Below the pieces are notes generated by a model, which saw nothing but the letters and a program-made list of their open reading frames with translations, did no database searches and had not been told where the DNA came from. Below, in pieces: positions 28,094 to 40,761 of a DNA stretch of 60,312 bases. The position numbers were made by a program, and so were the translations under genes. Position 1 is the stretch's first letter; the number at the start of each line of letters is the position of its first letter. This DNA is from Candidatus Rokuibacteriota bacterium (GTDB taxonomy: Bacteria; Methylomirabilota; Methylomirabilia; Rokubacteriales; CSP1-6), in contig QHSA01000132.1 of NCBI GenBank assembly GCA_003220315.1, forward strand, positions 1-60,312. The letters are read 5' to 3'.

Positions 28094-28239
28094 GCCACAA
28101 GGGGCGTAAGAGTGTGTCAGACAAAGCGCGATTCGAGCGCCGGCGAGGCCGGCGCAATCGATGGGTGGATGCGGCCGTCATGGGGGGCCGGTGGGGGGTG
28201 GTCGGGGGGAGCGACGCCGCTCCCCCCGACGTCGAATAG
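28094..28239 (+). promoter_or_regulatory. ribD-ribE spacer with two strong hairpins
   Basis: Hairpin 1: GCGCCGGC (28137-28144), GAG, GCCGGCGC (28148-28155), flanked by CGATT and AATCG that can extend it. Hairpin 2: a perfect 13-bp stem, GTCGGGGGGAGCG (28201-28213), loop ACGC, then its complement (28218-28230). It ends 9 nt before the ribE ATG, leaving no free ribosome binding site. The conserved FMN-riboswitch core is not present. Possible roles are attenuation or an mRNA processing barrier. Confidence 0.45.
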
Positions 28240-28842
28240 ATGTTCACCGGGATCGTCGAGGAAATGGGGACCGTCGTCGCGCTGGCGCGCGCCGGCACCA
28301 CGCTCCGGCTCGGCGTGCAGGCGGGCGTGACGCTCGAGGGCAGCGACGTCGGCGCGAGCGTCGCCGTGAACGGCGCGTGCCTGACGGTGGTCGAGCGCCG
28401 GGAGGACGAGGTTGTCTTCGAGCTCGGGCCCGAGACGCTCGCGCGGACGACGCTCGGCCGGCTCCAACCCGGCGATCCCGTCAACCTCGAGCGGCCGCTG
28501 CGATTCGGGGGTGCCCTGGGGGGCCACCTCGTCCTCGGGCATGTGGACGGAGTCGGCACCGTGGAGGAGGTAACGCGTGTAGAATCAACCACGCGGGTGC
28601 GTATCGGGCTGCCCCGCCGGGAGCTCGAGCCGCTGCTGATCCCCCAGGGATCGGTGGCCGTGGATGGCGTGAGCCTGACGGTGGCTGGGCTGGGCGACAT
28701 GAGCTTCGAGGTGATGCTGATTCCGTACACGCTCGGTGCCACGACCCTCGGCCGACTCAGGCCCGGGCAGGCGACGAACGTCGAGGCCGACGTGATCGGC
28801 AAGTACCTGGTCCGATCGCTGGCGCTGAGGGGGGCGACATGA
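28240..28842 (+). CDS. ribE: riboflavin synthase alpha chain
   Basis: A 200-residue enzyme that dismutates two lumazine molecules to riboflavin. The signature MFTGIVEE opens the protein, and two lumazine-binding barrels follow, each with a G(A/S)VAV(N/D)G motif ([11 protein letters not shown] and [11 protein letters not shown]). Its stop overlaps ribBA (ATGA). Confidence 0.95.
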   Translation: MFTGIVEEMGTVVALARAGTTLRLGVQAGVTLEGSDVGASVAVNGACLTVVERREDEVVFELGPETLARTTLGRLQPGDPVNLERPLRFGGALGGHLVLGHVDGVGTVEEVTRVESTTRVRIGLPRRELEPLLIPQGSVAVDGVSLTVAGLGDMSFEVMLIPYTLGATTLGRLRPGQATNVEADVIGKYLVRSLALRGAT

Positions 28843-30050
28843 CGGGGTTTGCGACCATCGAGGAGGCGATCGAGGAGATCCGCCAGGGGCGCATCCTCGT
28901 GGTCGTTGACGACGAGGACCGCGAGAACGAGGGCGATCTCGTGATGGCCGCCGACAAGGTCACGCCGGAGGCGATCAACTTCATGGCCAAGTACGGCCGC
29001 GGCCTCGTCTGCATGCCGATGACCGGCGAGCGGCTGGACGAGCTCAAGATCTCGATGATGGTCTCGGACAACACGGCCCCCATGGGGACCGCGTTCACCG
29101 TGACCGTCGACGCCCGACGCGGCGTCACGACCGGCACCTCTGCCTACGACCGCGCGGTCACGATTCGCACCCTCGTGGATCAGCAGATGCGGGCCGAAGA
29201 CCTGACGCGCCCCGGCCACGTCCTGCCCCTCCGGGCGATGTCGGGCGGCGTCCTGCGCCGCGCCGGCCACACCGAGGCGGCCGTGGACCTCGCGCGGCTC
29301 GCGGGTTGCTACCCGGCCGGCGTCATCTGCGAGGTCCTCGACGAGGACGGCGGGATGGCGCGGGTGCCCCAGCTCCAGGAGCTCGCCCTGGAGCACGGCC
29401 TCACGATGATCACGATCAAGGACCTGATCGAGTACCGGATCCGCACGGAGAAGTTGGTCCGTCGGATCGCGACCCACAAACTGCCCACCGACTTCGGCGA
29501 TTTCACCGCGGTCGCGTACGACACGAGCGTGGACAACCGGGTGCCGATGGCGCTCGTGATGGGGCAGGTGGTCGGCGACGAGCCGGTGCTGGTCCGCGTC
29601 CACTCCGAGTGCCTGATCGGCGATGTCTTTCACTCGCGCCGCTGCGACTGCGGGCCTCAGCTCGAGAAGGCACTCGCGATCATCCAGGCCGAGGGGCGGG
29701 GCGTGTTCGTGTACATGCGCCAGGAGGGGCGGGGGATCGGTCTCGTGAACAAGATGCGCGCGTACGAGCTTCAGGATAAGGGCAAGGACACCGTCGAAGC
29801 CAACCAGGCCCTCGGCTTCAAGGCCGACCTGCGCGACTACGGGATCGGCGCCCAGATTCTCGTCGACTTGGGCGTGAAGAACCTCCGGCTCCTCACCAAC
29901 AACCCGAAGAAGATCGTCGGGCTGGAGGGCTACGGCCTGCACATCGCCGAGCGCGTGCCGATCGAGGTCCCGGCGACCGACGCGAATCTGAAATACCTGA
30001 GCACGAAGCGCGACAAGCTCGGGCATCTCCTCTCGTCCCTCCCGGACTGA
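28839..30050 (+). CDS. ribBA: bifunctional DHBP synthase / GTP cyclohydrolase II
   Basis: A 403-residue fusion providing both precursors of lumazine. The amino-terminal half has [11 protein letters not shown], the acidic loop of 3,4-dihydroxybutanone 4-phosphate synthase. The C-terminal half has the GTP cyclohydrolase II zinc site ([15 protein letters not shown]) and QEGRGIGL. Both halves look intact. ribH follows after 1 nt. Confidence 0.96.
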   Translation: MTGFATIEEAIEEIRQGRILVVVDDEDRENEGDLVMAADKVTPEAINFMAKYGRGLVCMPMTGERLDELKISMMVSDNTAPMGTAFTVTVDARRGVTTGTSAYDRAVTIRTLVDQQMRAEDLTRPGHVLPLRAMSGGVLRRAGHTEAAVDLARLAGCYPAGVICEVLDEDGGMARVPQLQELALEHGLTMITIKDLIEYRIRTEKLVRRIATHKLPTDFGDFTAVAYDTSVDNRVPMALVMGQVVGDEPVLVRVHSECLIGDVFHSRRCDCGPQLEKALAIIQAEGRGVFVYMRQEGRGIGLVNKMRAYELQDKGKDTVEANQALGFKADLRDYGIGAQILVDLGVKNLRLLTNNPKKIVGLEGYGLHIAERVPIEVPATDANLKYLSTKRDKLGHLLSSLPD

Positions 30051-30051
30051 A

Positions 30052-30630
30052 ATGGCCGGTCGCGCGCCCAGAGTGCGCCGCGTGCGCCGGCCGGGGCGCC
30101 CCCTCAGGTTCGCGATCGTCGCCGCCCGGTTCAACGAGCGCATCACCGAGCGCCTCGTGCAGGGCGCACTCGAAGCGTTCCGCGGCGCGCGCCTGTCCGG
30201 GGACGCTGTCGACGTTCACTGGGTGCCCGGATCGTTCGAGCTCCCCCAGGCCGCCGGCCACCTGGCCGCGACGGGACGGTACGCCGCGATCGTGTGCGTG
30301 GGCGTCGTCATCCGCGGCCAAACGCCCCACTTCGAGCACGTCGCGCGCGAGGCGGCGGCGGGAATCCGCGAGGTGGCCCTCGCCACTGGCGTGCCCGCGA
30401 CCTTCGGCGTGGTGACGGCGCTGAGCGAGGAGCAGGCCTGGGCGCGGGCGGGTGGGGAGGTGGGGAACCGGGGTGAGGAGGCCGCCGAGGCGGCGCTCGC
30501 GATGGCCGAATGGGTCGACCGGGTCCGGCACGACGCGGTAATCGTGCGCCCCGCGAAGTCCGCGCGAGCGGAGCCCCGCGCGTCTCTGTCAGGCCACCCA
30601 CGCCTCTTGCGGCCTCGAGGCACCCGATAG
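30052..30630 (+). CDS. ribH: lumazine synthase with a repeat-derived C-terminal extension
   Basis: The enzyme joins the pyrimidine and butanone precursors; the family forms icosahedral or pentameric shells. RFNERITERL, VPGSFELP, GVVIRGQTPHFEHV and VTALSEEQA mark the active site. At 192 residues it is longer than the usual 150-160. About 15 extra residues lie at the front, and the last 20 or so (from about EPRASLSGHPRLLRP) are encoded by a copy of the dispersed repeat. The extra tail is unlikely to be part of the fold. The stop directly precedes the nusB ATG. Confidence 0.93.
   Translation: MAGRAPRVRRVRRPGRPLRFAIVAARFNERITERLVQGALEAFRGARLSGDAVDVHWVPGSFELPQAAGHLAATGRYAAIVCVGVVIRGQTPHFEHVAREAAAGIREVALATGVPATFGVVTALSEEQAWARAGGEVGNRGEEAAEAALAMAEWVDRVRHDAVIVRPAKSARAEPRASLSGHPRLLRPRGTR
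30568..30630 (+). repeat. dispersed repeat copy E (inside the ribH 3' end)
   Basis: The stretch contains GTCTCTGTCAGGCCACCCA (30582-30600), then GCGGCC, and ends CACCCGATAG directly before the nusB ATG. It matches the order of blocks in copies A, B and C, with several mismatches and a shorter centre. Confidence 0.5.
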
Positions 30631-31047
30631 ATGGGCAGGCGGCGGAAGGCCAGGGAAGTCGCCCTCCAGTTCCTCTACCAGCTCGACCTGCAGGGCGAGG
30701 ACGACCCCGTGCCGCACGAGCACGAGTTCTGGGCACGCCATCCGCTCTCGGACGAGGCCAAGACGTTCGCCGAGACGCTCGTCCGCGGCACGAAGGCGAA
30801 CCAGGCCAAGATCGACCAGGTCATCGAGCAGTACACCGAGAACTGGGACCTCGAACGCATGGCGGTCGTAGACCGCAACATTCTCCGCGCGGCCGTCTAC
30901 GAGATGCTCTGGACAGCCGAGGTGCCGGTGAAGGTCGCGATCAACGAGGCGATCGAGATCGCCAAGAAGTTCGGCACGAAGGAGTCGAGTCGATTCATCA
31001 ACGGCGTCCTCGACCGGATCCACAAAGAGCTGCGCCCGACGCCCTGA
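30631..31047 (+). CDS. nusB: transcription antitermination factor NusB
   Basis: A 138-residue all-helical RNA-binding protein of the rRNA antitermination complex, here at the end of the riboflavin genes as in many bacteria. REVALQFLYQLDLQ at the start and AVYEMLW...INEAIEIAKKFG near the end are the NusB hallmarks. The start codon directly abuts the repeat-encoded end of ribH. Confidence 0.95.
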   Translation: MGRRRKAREVALQFLYQLDLQGEDDPVPHEHEFWARHPLSDEAKTFAETLVRGTKANQAKIDQVIEQYTENWDLERMAVVDRNILRAAVYEMLWTAEVPVKVAINEAIEIAKKFGTKESSRFINGVLDRIHKELRPTP

Positions 31048-31055
31048 CCCTTGCG

Positions 31056-31781
31056 GTGCGATACGCGGTCGTTTCTGATATCCACGGCAACCTCGAAGCG
31101 CTCGATGCCGTGCTCGCCGATGCGGCCAGCCGGACGGACGCGATCCTCTGCCTCGGCGACGTGGTGGGCTACGGCGCCGACCCGGGCGCGTGCATCGAGC
31201 GGCTGGCCGAGCGCGCGCAGGTGATCACGGCGGGCAACCACGAGCACGGCGTCGCCGGCCTCCTCGACCTCGACTGGTTCAACCGCTACGCGCGCGCAGC
31301 GGCGGAATGGACGCGTGAGCGTCTCGACGACGACCACCGGAGCTACCTCGCCGCGCTGCCGCTGGTTGCAGAGGTGGACGACGCGACGCTCGTCCACGCC
31401 TCGCCCGACCGCCCGGAGGAGTGGGAGTACCTCGTGTCCGCCGAGGACGGCTTCCAGGCGTTCGCCGCGTTCACGACGCGCCTCTGCTTCGTGGGACACT
31501 CGCACCTGCCGGGCGTGTGGTCGCTGGGCTCGACGGGCCCCGAGTGGACGCCGGGTGCGGTGGAGGTCGATCTCGAGCACGGCCGCCGGTACCTCGTGAA
31601 CGTGGGGAGCGTCGGCCAGCCCCGGGACCACGACGCGCGCGCGGCGTACGCGCTCTGGGACGCCGCGCGTGGCGCCATCGCCATTCGGAGGGTGCCGTAC
31701 GACGTCGACGCTGCCCGGCGCAAGATCATCGCCGGCGGCCTACCGCAGTACCTCGCCGACCGCCTCGCGTGGGGCGCCTGA
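31056..31781 (+). CDS. metallophosphoesterase (YfcE/MJ0936-like)
   Basis: A 241-residue calcineurin-fold phosphodiesterase. Metal-binding motifs appear in order: SDIHGN, GDVVGYGADP, GNHEHG and GHSHLPG. GTG 31056 places the first motif at residue 7, as in the family. The substrate is unknown. It overlaps lnt by 13 nt. Confidence 0.88.
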   Translation: MRYAVVSDIHGNLEALDAVLADAASRTDAILCLGDVVGYGADPGACIERLAERAQVITAGNHEHGVAGLLDLDWFNRYARAAAEWTRERLDDDHRSYLAALPLVAEVDDATLVHASPDRPEEWEYLVSAEDGFQAFAAFTTRLCFVGHSHLPGVWSLGSTGPEWTPGAVEVDLEHGRRYLVNVGSVGQPRDHDARAAYALWDAARGAIAIRRVPYDVDAARRKIIAGGLPQYLADRLAWGA

Positions 31782-33301
31782 TCGGGGCGTCGGCCCTGCG
31801 CGAGAACCTCGCTCTCGCCGCGCTCCTGTCGGTCAGCGCGATCGGCCTCGCGCTGGCGTTTCCGCGCACCGACTGGGACGGGGTCGTCTGGCTCCTCGTC
31901 GCCCCGGTCATCGTCACGGCGTTGAGCCGCGCTCCGCGCGCGGCGCTCGGCTGGGGCTGGCTCTTCGGCACGGTGTTCTTCCTGGTGCTCCTCCGGTGGC
32001 TGGGCTACACGTTCGGCGTGTACAGCGCGATCCCGTGGCCCCTGACGTGGGTGCCGATCCTCGCGCTCGCCGCGTATTGCGGACTCTACGTCGGCGGGTT
32101 CGCGTGGGCGGTGTCGTGGATCGGTCGCCGGCGGGCCCCCGGGCTCGCCCTCGCGGCCGCGCCCTTTCTGTGGGTGGCCGGCGAGTGGGTGCGCTCCCAC
32201 CTGCTGGGCGGGTTCCCGTGGGGCACGCTCGGCTACTCGCAATACCTCAGGTTGCCGATCATCCAGATCGCCGAGCTCGGCGGAGTCCACGCCGTGTCCT
32301 TCGTCCTGGTGGCGGTGAACGCGGCGGCCGCGGGCTGTCTGGTGCTGCCATGGCGTGGCGCGCTCACCGGAGCACTGGCCTGCGGCGCGCTCCTCGCGGC
32401 GACGCTCGGGTTCGGCACCGCGAGGCTTGCCACGCCGCCACGCCCGGGCGAGGTCACGGTGGCCATCATGCAGCCGGCGATCGAGCAGCCGCTGAAGTTC
32501 GATCCGACGTACGTCGCGACGACGCTCGGGATCTACAGCTCGCTCACCCGGCGGGCGAGCGCCGAGCACCCGCAGCTGGTCGTGTGGCCCGAAACGGCGG
32601 TGGCGACGCCACTCCGACGCGACCCGGGGCTCGTCGACGGCCTGATCGATCTGGCCCGAACCCTCAGGGTGGCCCTCCTCGTGGGCTCGATCGATGTTAA
32701 TGACACGACTCCGCCAAAGCTGACTAACTCAGCGTTTCTATTGACTGAACACGGCGTCGTCGAGAGATATGATAAGATTCACCTCGTCCCATTCGGAGAG
32801 TTCGTCCCGTTCTCGAGTCTGCTCGGGTTCATTCGAGGCTGGGCCGAGTTCATCTCCGAGCTCGAGCCGGGCTCGAACGCGGTGGTATTCCAGGGTCCGC
32901 CGGCCCCGTTCGGTGTCGTAATCTGTTACGAGGGAATCTTTCCCGAGCTCGTCCGCGAGTTCGTGCGAGGTGGAGCGCGGTTGATCGTGAACATGACGAA
33001 CGACGCTTGGTTCGGCCGCACGGACGGCCCGTGGCAGCACCTCGCCATGTACCCGTTACGCGCCGTCGAGCACCGGACGGCCGTCGTGCGCGCGGCGAAC
33101 ACCGGCGTCTCCGCGTTCATCGCGCCCACCGGGCAGATCCTCCGGCGCCTGTCGCTCTCCCGCCGCGCCATCATGGTCGAGCGCCTCCCGCTCCGCTCGG
33201 GCGAGACGCTCTACTCGAAGTTCGGCGAGTGGCTCGCATACCTGGCGCTCGGCGTCACCGCGGGGACGCTGGCGGCGAGCGCGCGGGGGTGGAGGCGCTA
33301 A
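31769..33301 (+). CDS. lnt: apolipoprotein N-acyltransferase
   Basis: A 510-residue inner-membrane enzyme that adds the third acyl chain to lipoproteins. Six or more membrane helices come first, followed by a nitrilase-fold domain with the catalytic triad Glu (VVWPETAVA), Lys (YDKIHLVPFGEFVP) and Cys (VICYEGIFPE). The stretch 32690-32800 is clearly less GC-rich than the rest and uses different codons. GTG 31769 overlaps the previous gene, and the TAATG junction couples it to prfB. Confidence 0.95.
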   Translation: MGRLIGASALRENLALAALLSVSAIGLALAFPRTDWDGVVWLLVAPVIVTALSRAPRAALGWGWLFGTVFFLVLLRWLGYTFGVYSAIPWPLTWVPILALAAYCGLYVGGFAWAVSWIGRRRAPGLALAAAPFLWVAGEWVRSHLLGGFPWGTLGYSQYLRLPIIQIAELGGVHAVSFVLVAVNAAAAGCLVLPWRGALTGALACGALLAATLGFGTARLATPPRPGEVTVAIMQPAIEQPLKFDPTYVATTLGIYSSLTRRASAEHPQLVVWPETAVATPLRRDPGLVDGLIDLARTLRVALLVGSIDVNDTTPPKLTNSAFLLTEHGVVERYDKIHLVPFGEFVPFSSLLGFIRGWAEFISELEPGSNAVVFQGPPAPFGVVICYEGIFPELVREFVRGGARLIVNMTNDAWFGRTDGPWQHLAMYPLRAVEHRTAVVRAANTGVSAFIAPTGQILRRLSLSRRAIMVERLPLRSGETLYSKFGEWLAYLALGVTAGTLAASARGWRR

Positions 33302-34405
33302 TGCTCGGGGAGCTCAAGCGCGACGTCGCCGACCTCGCCACGCGGGTCAACGAGCTCCGGGGGCATCTTTGACATTCCGACGAAGGAGCAGCGGCTCGCC
33401 GCCCTCGACGCCGAGATGGCGTCGCCCGCCTTCTGGGAGGACAACCGCCGCGCCCAGGACCTCATCCGGGAGCGCACGGAGCTCAGCCGGAACGTCGGTC
33501 GGCTGAAGGAGCTGGTCGCCCGCGCCGAGGACCTCACCGTGCTCCTCGAGCTTGCGGCCGAGGCGGACGACGGGAGCCTCGACGCCGAGATCGCCGCCGA
33601 GGTCGCGAGCCTCCGTAAAGATCTCGACGAGTTCGAGCTGAAGGTCATGATGTCCGGCCCCCACGACGCCAAGGCGGCGATCCTCGCGATCCATCCGGGC
33701 GCCGGTGGGACGGAGTCGCAGGACTGGGCGCAGATGCTCCTCCGGATGTATCTCCGCTGGTGCGAGCGCGCGGGCCTCAAGGCGGAGGTCGTGGACCTCC
33801 TCCCCGGGGACGAGGCGGGGATCAAGTCGGCGACCGTCGAGATCACGGGCGAGTATGCCTACGGCTTCCTCAAGGGCGAGACGGGCGTGCACCGGCTGGT
33901 GCGGATCTCGCCGTTCGACGCCTCGCGCCGTCGGCAGACGAGCTTCGCGTCGGCCTCGGTCGTCCCGGAGGTGGACGACGTGGAGGTCAGCGTGCGGGAG
34001 GACGAGATCCGGGTGGACGTCTTCCGGTCCTCCGGCCCCGGGGGCCAGGGGGTCAACACCGCCGACTCGGCGGTCCGCATCACCCACCTGCCGACGGGCA
34101 TCGTCGTCCAGTGCCAGAACGAGCGCTCGCAGCTCCGCAACCGCGATACGGCGATGCGAATCCTCAAGGCGCGGCTCTACGGGCTGGCGCACCAGAAGCA
34201 GCGCGAGGAGCTCGCCGAGCTCACCGGCGAGAAGAAGGAGATCGCCTTCGGCAGCCAGATCCGCTCGTACACGTTCCATCCCTACCAGCTCATCAAGGAC
34301 CATCGGACGGGGCTCGAGATCGGCAACGTCGAGGGGGTGATGGACGGCGACCTCGACGGGCTGATCCGGGCGTACCTCTTGTGGGCGCGCGGGCGCGAGG
34401 CATAG
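33301..34405 (+). CDS. prfB: peptide chain release factor 2 with programmed +1 frameshift
   Basis: RF2 recognises UGA and UAA. The first 23 codons (33301-33369) end CTT-TGA-C. The ribosome must slip +1, skipping T33370 and continuing with GAC at 33371, to make the 367-residue protein. CCGGGGGC just before the slip site acts as the internal Shine-Dalgarno stimulator. The SPF tripeptide that specifies UGA recognition (VRISPFD) and the GGQ peptidyl-hydrolysis motif (GPGGQGVN) are present. The order prfB-lysS-lolC-lolD is common in diderms. Confidence 0.97.
33355..33373 (+). promoter_or_regulatory. prfB autoregulatory frameshift site
   Basis: CTCCGGGGGCATCTTTGAC carries the Shine-Dalgarno-like G-run, the slippery CTT and the in-frame TGA followed by C. 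Low RF2 levels favour slippage and raise RF2 synthesis. Confidence 0.92.
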
Positions 34406-34459
34406 TGGCGAGCCCGTGAAGGTGGCAGTGCGAGCCGCAGCGGTACGCGAGGCGAGTCT

Positions 34460-35961
<1,502 letters not shown>

Positions 35962-35965
<4 letters not shown>

Positions 35966-37194
35966 GGGGCGGGCTCCCCTTCGAGCTGTTCCTCGGCCTG
36001 CGCTATCTGCGCGCCCGCGGGCAGCGGACGAACCTGTCCTTGTTCGTGTGGATCGGCGTCGGTGGGGTCTTCCTCGGCGTGGCGGCCCTCATCGTTGTGC
36101 TCGCGGTGATGACGGGCTTTCAGGACGGGATCCGCGAGAAGATCATCGCCGCCAACCCCCACCTGCTCGTGTATCAGTCGGCCGGCACGGGGCTCGTCGA
36201 CCCGAGCGCAGTCGTCGCACGGATCGCCACGGTCCCGGGCGTCCGCTCGGCGACGCCGTTCGTCCACCAGCAGGCGCTCTTCACGACGTCGGGCGGCGGC
36301 TCCCACGGTGGTCTCGTCCGCGGCATCGACCTGCACACGCCGGCCGTCGTCCAGGACATCCGCTCGCAGCTCCGCAGCGGGAGCCTCCAGTCCCTGGAGA
36401 ACGGCGAGCCGGCGATCCTGCTCGGGCGCGAGCTGGCCCGTGCGCTCGGCGTCCTGCCCGGCGACACGGTGACGGTGATCTCGCCGAAGGGCGCGCTGAC
36501 GGCCGTCGGGATGGTGCCGAAGATGCGCCGTTATACGGTGGCGGGGACGTTCGAGGTCGGCATGTACGAGTTCGACGCTTCGTTCGCCTACCTGGCGCTC
36601 CCGGTGGCGCAGGAGTTCGCCGGGCTCGCGGGCGTCACGGGCATCGAGGTCAAGCTCGCCGATCCGTTCGACGCCAAGCGCGTCGGGCGCGCGGTCACCG
36701 TCGCGCTCGGATTCCCGTACTGGGTCCGTGACTGGATGGACATGAACCGGAGCCTCTTCGCGGCGCTCCAGCTCGAGAAGCTCGCGCTGTTCGTGATCGT
36801 GACGATCATCGTCCTCGTGGCGGCGTTCGCCATCATCGGCCACCTCGTCCTGCTCGTCGCGGACAAGCGCAAGGAGATCGGAGTCCTCAAGGCCATCGGG
36901 GCCTCAAGGCAGTCCGTCACCGCGACGTTCTTCGCCGTCGGGATGACGATCGGCGTGGGCGGTACCGTCGCCGGCAGCGTGGTGGGGCTCCTGATCATCT
37001 GGGCGCAGAACACCTACAAGGTGATCCGCCTCGCGAGCGACGTCTATCAGATCGACTACCTGCCGATGAAGCTGACCCTGTCGGACGGGCTCATGGTCGT
37101 CGGGGCGACGCTCTTCCTCTCGTTCCTCGCGACGATCGTCCCGGCGCGCCGCGCGGGCGCGCTCGAGCCGGTGGATGTCCTGCGCTACGAATGA
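35962..37194 (+). CDS. lolC: lipoprotein-releasing ABC transporter permease (LolC/LolE type)
   Basis: A 410-residue inner-membrane protein that extracts outer-membrane lipoproteins. It has an amino-terminal [10 protein letters not shown] segment, a first helix, a large periplasmic MacB-like domain (about 50-250) and three C-terminal helices (FtsX domain) with [18 protein letters not shown] as the coupling region. A single LolC/E gene suggests a homodimeric LolCE-type permease, sometimes called LolF. The partner ATPase lolD lies 204 nt downstream. Confidence 0.9.
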
Positions 37195-37220
37195 CACCAC
37201 GCGCCCCCCACGTGAGGAGT

Positions 37221-37398
37221 GGAGCCGGGTCGCACCTCGTCTCAGGCCGACTCACACAGGCTCGCCTCGCGCGTCGGACGCGCTGCGGCTTCGCACCCCC
37301 ACCGATCGCGCCGGGCGCGCGGCTCCCGCTGCGACGGAGCTGAGCGTGCCTGTCTCAGGCCACCTGCGGTTGGCCCCGGCGTCGCGGACCCCGATACA
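37221..37398 (+). repeat. dispersed repeat copy C (two units) before lolD
   Basis: Unit 1 has GGAGCCGGGTCGCACCTCGT with TCTCAGGCC (37221-37248), a 50-nt insertion, and CACCGATCGCGCCGGGCGCG (37300-37319). Unit 2 has TCTCAGGCCAC (37353-37363), a GC-rich centre and ends CCCCGATACA at 37398, directly before the lolD ATG. The blocks match copies A and B near 55.9 kb. This fills nearly all of the 204-nt lolC-lolD gap. Confidence 0.6.
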
Positions 37399-38094
37399 AT
37401 GAGCGAGCCCCTCGTGGTCGCCGAGGAGCTGGAGAAGGAGTACCGCACGGGGCCCGAGGTCGTGCGCGTGCTCCGGGGCGCGAGCCTCGTCGTGCGGCCG
37501 GCCGAGATCGTCGCGCTCGTGGGCGCGTCCGGCGTCGGCAAGTCGACGCTGCTCCATGTCCTCGGCGCGCTCGACCGGCCCACGGCGGGTCGCGTGCGCT
37601 TCCGCGGGGAGGACCTGTTCGCGCGCGGCGAGGCGGGGCTCGTGCGCTACCGGCGGCAAGACGTCGGCTTCGTCTTCCAGTTTTACAACCTGCTCGGCGA
37701 GCTGTCCGCGCTCGAGAACTCCATGATCCCAGCGCTCCTGCTACGGAAGCCCTCCGCGCAGGCGCGGGAGCTGGCCGCGACGGCGCTCGCCGAGGTCGGC
37801 CTGGCCGACCGGATGCACCGCGGCCCGGGCGAGTTGTCGGGCGGCGAGCAGCAGCGGGTCGCGATCGCACGCGCCCTCGTCAATCGTCCCGCGCTGATCC
37901 TGGCCGACGAGCCCACGGGCAACCTCGACCCGAAGACTAGCGAGATTGTTTACGATCTGTTCGCACGGCTCCAGGCCGAGCGCGGCGTCGCCTTCCTGGT
38001 CGCGACCCACAACCCCGACCTGGCGCGCAGGGCCGATCGGGGTTATCGGCTCGTCGAGGGGCGGGCCCGGGAGATCGACACGGGTGGGGGCTGA
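37399..38094 (+). CDS. lolD: lipoprotein-releasing ABC transporter ATPase LolD
   Basis: A 231-residue ABC ATPase energising release of lipoproteins. It has Walker A ([11 protein letters not shown]), Q-loop region ([16 protein letters not shown]), signature ([15 protein letters not shown]), Walker B ([12 protein letters not shown]) and H-loop (VATHNPD). The ATG is fused to the right end of a repeat copy, and TACAAT (37395-37400) overlaps it. A frame without stops continues upstream but carries no homologous sequence. Confidence 0.93.
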   Translation: MSEPLVVAEELEKEYRTGPEVVRVLRGASLVVRPAEIVALVGASGVGKSTLLHVLGALDRPTAGRVRFRGEDLFARGEAGLVRYRRQDVGFVFQFYNLLGELSALENSMIPALLLRKPSAQARELAATALAEVGLADRMHRGPGELSGGEQQRVAIARALVNRPALILADEPTGNLDPKTSEIVYDLFARLQAERGVAFLVATHNPDLARRADRGYRLVEGRAREIDTGGG

Positions 38095-38195
38095 GGGCCG
38101 CCGGGACCGGGCCGCGAAAGAGCGACAAGACGCATGGCGTTTCGCACATTTACTCATTCGTCGAGAAAAGGCTAGCCGGGGCCAACCCCGTGGGC

Positions 38196-38201
38196 TATAC
38201 T
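38196..38201 (+). promoter_or_regulatory. clpC promoter -10
   Basis: TATACT gives a transcript beginning near 38208 with a leader of about 72 nt. No good -35, no CIRCE element and no CtsR-type direct repeat is visible in 38095-38279. Confidence 0.4.
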
Positions 38202-38222
38202 AAGTTCGAGCGTCACTAACTA

Positions 38223-38255
38223 GCCGTCGGCGAAAGAGAATTTCGGTCCGGCGGC
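38223..38255 (+). promoter_or_regulatory. hairpin in the clpC leader
   Basis: GCCG-T-CGG-C-GAAA pairs with TTTC-GGT-CCG-G-CGGC around the loop GAGAA, with one wobble and a small internal loop. It ends just before the GGGGAAGGGG ribosome binding region, so it could modulate clpC translation; a heat-sensitive role is speculation. Confidence 0.25.
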
Positions 38256-38279
38256 TTGGGGAAGGGGTGGGGCAAGCCA

Positions 38280-40727
<2,448 letters not shown>

Positions 40728-40761
40728 GACACCGTTCTCACGCGCCTGAGAACCCGGTGTC
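40728..40761 (+). promoter_or_regulatory. stable hairpin spanning the bamA start codon
   Basis: GACACCGTTCTCA (40728-40740) pairs with TGAGAA-cc-CGGTGTC (40747-40761) around the loop CGCGCC: 13 bp with a 2-nt bulge. It begins one base after the clpC stop. GTG 40757 of bamA lies in the 3' arm. There is no T-run, so it may be a pause or terminator without U-tract, or a translational gate. Confidence 0.5.

Noticed and set aside
28094-28239. FMN riboswitch before the riboflavin genes
   Set aside because: The conserved AGGG...GAAATTCCC-type core and the multi-helix layout are absent; only simple GC-rich hairpins are present.
33301-33372. prfB read as a frameshifted pseudogene
   Set aside because: CTT-TGA-C with an upstream G-rich stimulator is the programmed frameshift conserved in most bacterial prfB genes.
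37219-37398. Amino-terminal extension of LolD upstream of ATG 37399
   Set aside because: The frame is open but is encoded by the dispersed repeat; the ABC domain begins a few residues after ATG 37399.
38095-38279. CIRCE or CtsR operator before clpC
   Set aside because: No TTAGCACTC-N9-GAGTGCTAA and no heptad repeat is found; only a -10 and a hairpin are visible.
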